From Gammaproteobacteria bacterium (GTDB lineage: Bacteria > Pseudomonadota > Gammaproteobacteria > Granulosicoccales > Granulosicoccaceae): a stretch of 6,105 bases of DNA. Position numbers and translations under genes: made by a program. The notes under the pieces were generated by a model. It saw only the letters and a list, made by a program, of their open reading frames with translations. It made no database searches and was not told the DNA's origin. The stretch lies in NCBI GenBank assembly GCA_019634245.1, contig JAHQVR010000357.1:1-6105 (forward strand). The letters run 5' to 3'. Shown here piece by piece: positions 5,473 through 6,105 of this stretch; the first letter of the stretch is position 1; the number at the start of each line of letters is the position of its first letter.

Positions 5473-6105
5473 TCAAAAATTGTATGAATACGATACAAAC
5501 GAATCGGTCGTATCGACATCTTCTTGCCCTTTGACTTCGGTGTTGCGCAATCGATAGGTGTATTTGAGCGCTCCACCTACCATTCTCAGAGACAGCCCGG
5601 CCTCGGCGGTGGTCTGATCAACATCGCCGGATGTTGCATAGTCGCCATCGAGCTCCAGTTTAAAATAATCGGTTAATATTTGAGTTGCGCCGATGCGCGC
5701 AACAGTTGTGTTGGAATCCTGCGTACAGGAATCAATGCCTGCCACGTTTAAGTTTGCGTTCGGTGCACACGCGGCAATACGGGCTGCATCTGAGCCTGAT
5801 AGTTGCGTACCGGTAGAGATGGCAGCGAATTTGGTTGAGGTTTGTCCAGTACCGACTTCGGCATACAAGTTCTGTGTGTTGGAATTGATTAACTGGATAC
5901 CCACACCTGCAAATAAATTTCGTTGCTGGTCAATAAACGTATCTTTCGAGGTGAGCAAACTGGCATCGCCAAACACATACGTTTTATCAGAAATCCAGTA
6001 TTGGGGTTCGTAACCGACTTTATAACTGTCGGCACCGGAATCGCCGCGAATCCAGTCAGCGTAAAATTGCTGATTCAACGGGCGTTCACTGTTACTCATT
6101 TTAAA
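5473..6105 (-). CDS. DUF481 (YdiY-like) outer membrane beta-barrel protein, N-terminus outside window
   Basis: The frame is open to the right edge: two codons (Phe, Lys) precede the ATG at 6099. That Met has no ribosome site, and the product would lack a signal peptide and the first strands, so it is probably internal. About 210 residues are visible. Alternating polar and aromatic strands fit a barrel: SYKVGYEPQYWIS, KTYVFGDASLL, FAGVGIQLI, LYAEVGTG, TAEAGLSLRM, ALKYTYRLR. The end, DTTDSFVSYSYNF, closes on Phe as outer-membrane proteins do for BAM recognition, and matches the DUF481 C-terminus. Family knowledge: DUF481 includes E. coli YdiY (annotated as salt- or acid-induced); no specific transport role is established. 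Oddity: between TSTKF and the next strand there is a long polar segment with two cysteines (111 and 125 from the ATG at 6099), possibly a disulfide-closed surface loop. The gene converges on the second ppa gene. Confidence 0.82.
   Translation of the reverse strand, partial: FKMSNSERPLNQQFYADWIRGDSGADSYKVGYEPQYWISDKTYVFGDASLLTSKDTFIDQQRNLFAGVGIQLINSNTQNLYAEVGTGQTSTKFAAISTGTQLSGSDAARIAACAPNANLNVAGIDSCTQDSNTTVARIGATQILTDYFKLELDGDYATSGDVDQTTAEAGLSLRMVGGALKYTYRLRNTEVKGQEDVDTTDSFVSYSYNF

Noticed and set aside
5473..6099. Complete 208-residue DUF481 gene starting at ATG 6099
   Set aside because: The frame stays open to the window edge, there is no ribosome site, and no signal peptide follows the ATG, so the true start lies outside the window.
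1..6105. Mobile element, CRISPR, toxin-antitoxin or phage-defence system
   Set aside because: No transposase, integrase, long terminal inverted repeats, spaced repeat array or defence-family motif is visible in any reading frame. All sizeable frames are explained by conserved housekeeping-type families or are shadows of them.

Overview
The window reads as ordinary chromosomal DNA of a Gram-negative bacterium, most likely a gammaproteobacterium. The support is a DUF481-type outer-membrane beta-barrel protein, an E. coli-type 176-residue family I pyrophosphatase, and small DUF2164 and DUF952 genes. Base composition is moderate. The genus cannot be told from the sequence.

Layout. Bases 1-99 are the 3' end of a plus-strand SET-domain gene. 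It converges on a minus-strand group that is transcribed in the order DUF952 protein (1744-1394), DUF2164 protein (1341-1087), TerC-family membrane protein (969-172). Gaps of 52 and 117 bases suggest a loose operon. A divergent regulatory region (1745-1950) with a clear inverted repeat separates this group from hppA (1951-3969), a K+-dependent-type membrane ion-pumping pyrophosphatase. Two hairpins follow hppA; the second looks like an intrinsic terminator. Next come two tandem soluble family I pyrophosphatase genes (4190-4720 and 4841-5398), about 75% identical over their aligned length. A minus-strand DUF481 outer-membrane protein gene (5473 to the right edge) converges on them and loses its 5' end at the window border.

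How the genes fit together. The coherent theme is pyrophosphate: one ion pump that stores the energy of PPi hydrolysis as an ion gradient, and two soluble enzymes that release it as heat. These compete for the same substrate in one cell, so differential expression or condition-specific use is the natural question. HppA carries the TM6 glutamate at the position used by Na+-pumping enzymes and the Ala/Gly signature of K+ dependence. It has asparagine (Asn659) where well-studied enzymes have the ion-gate lysine; this is the most notable residue-level feature here. Neither soluble gene has a visible Shine-Dalgarno sequence, unlike hppA, DUF2164 and DUF952.

I found no mobile element, CRISPR array, tRNA, rRNA or defence system. 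No wholly new system is evident; the interest is in the pyrophosphatase cluster and its control.
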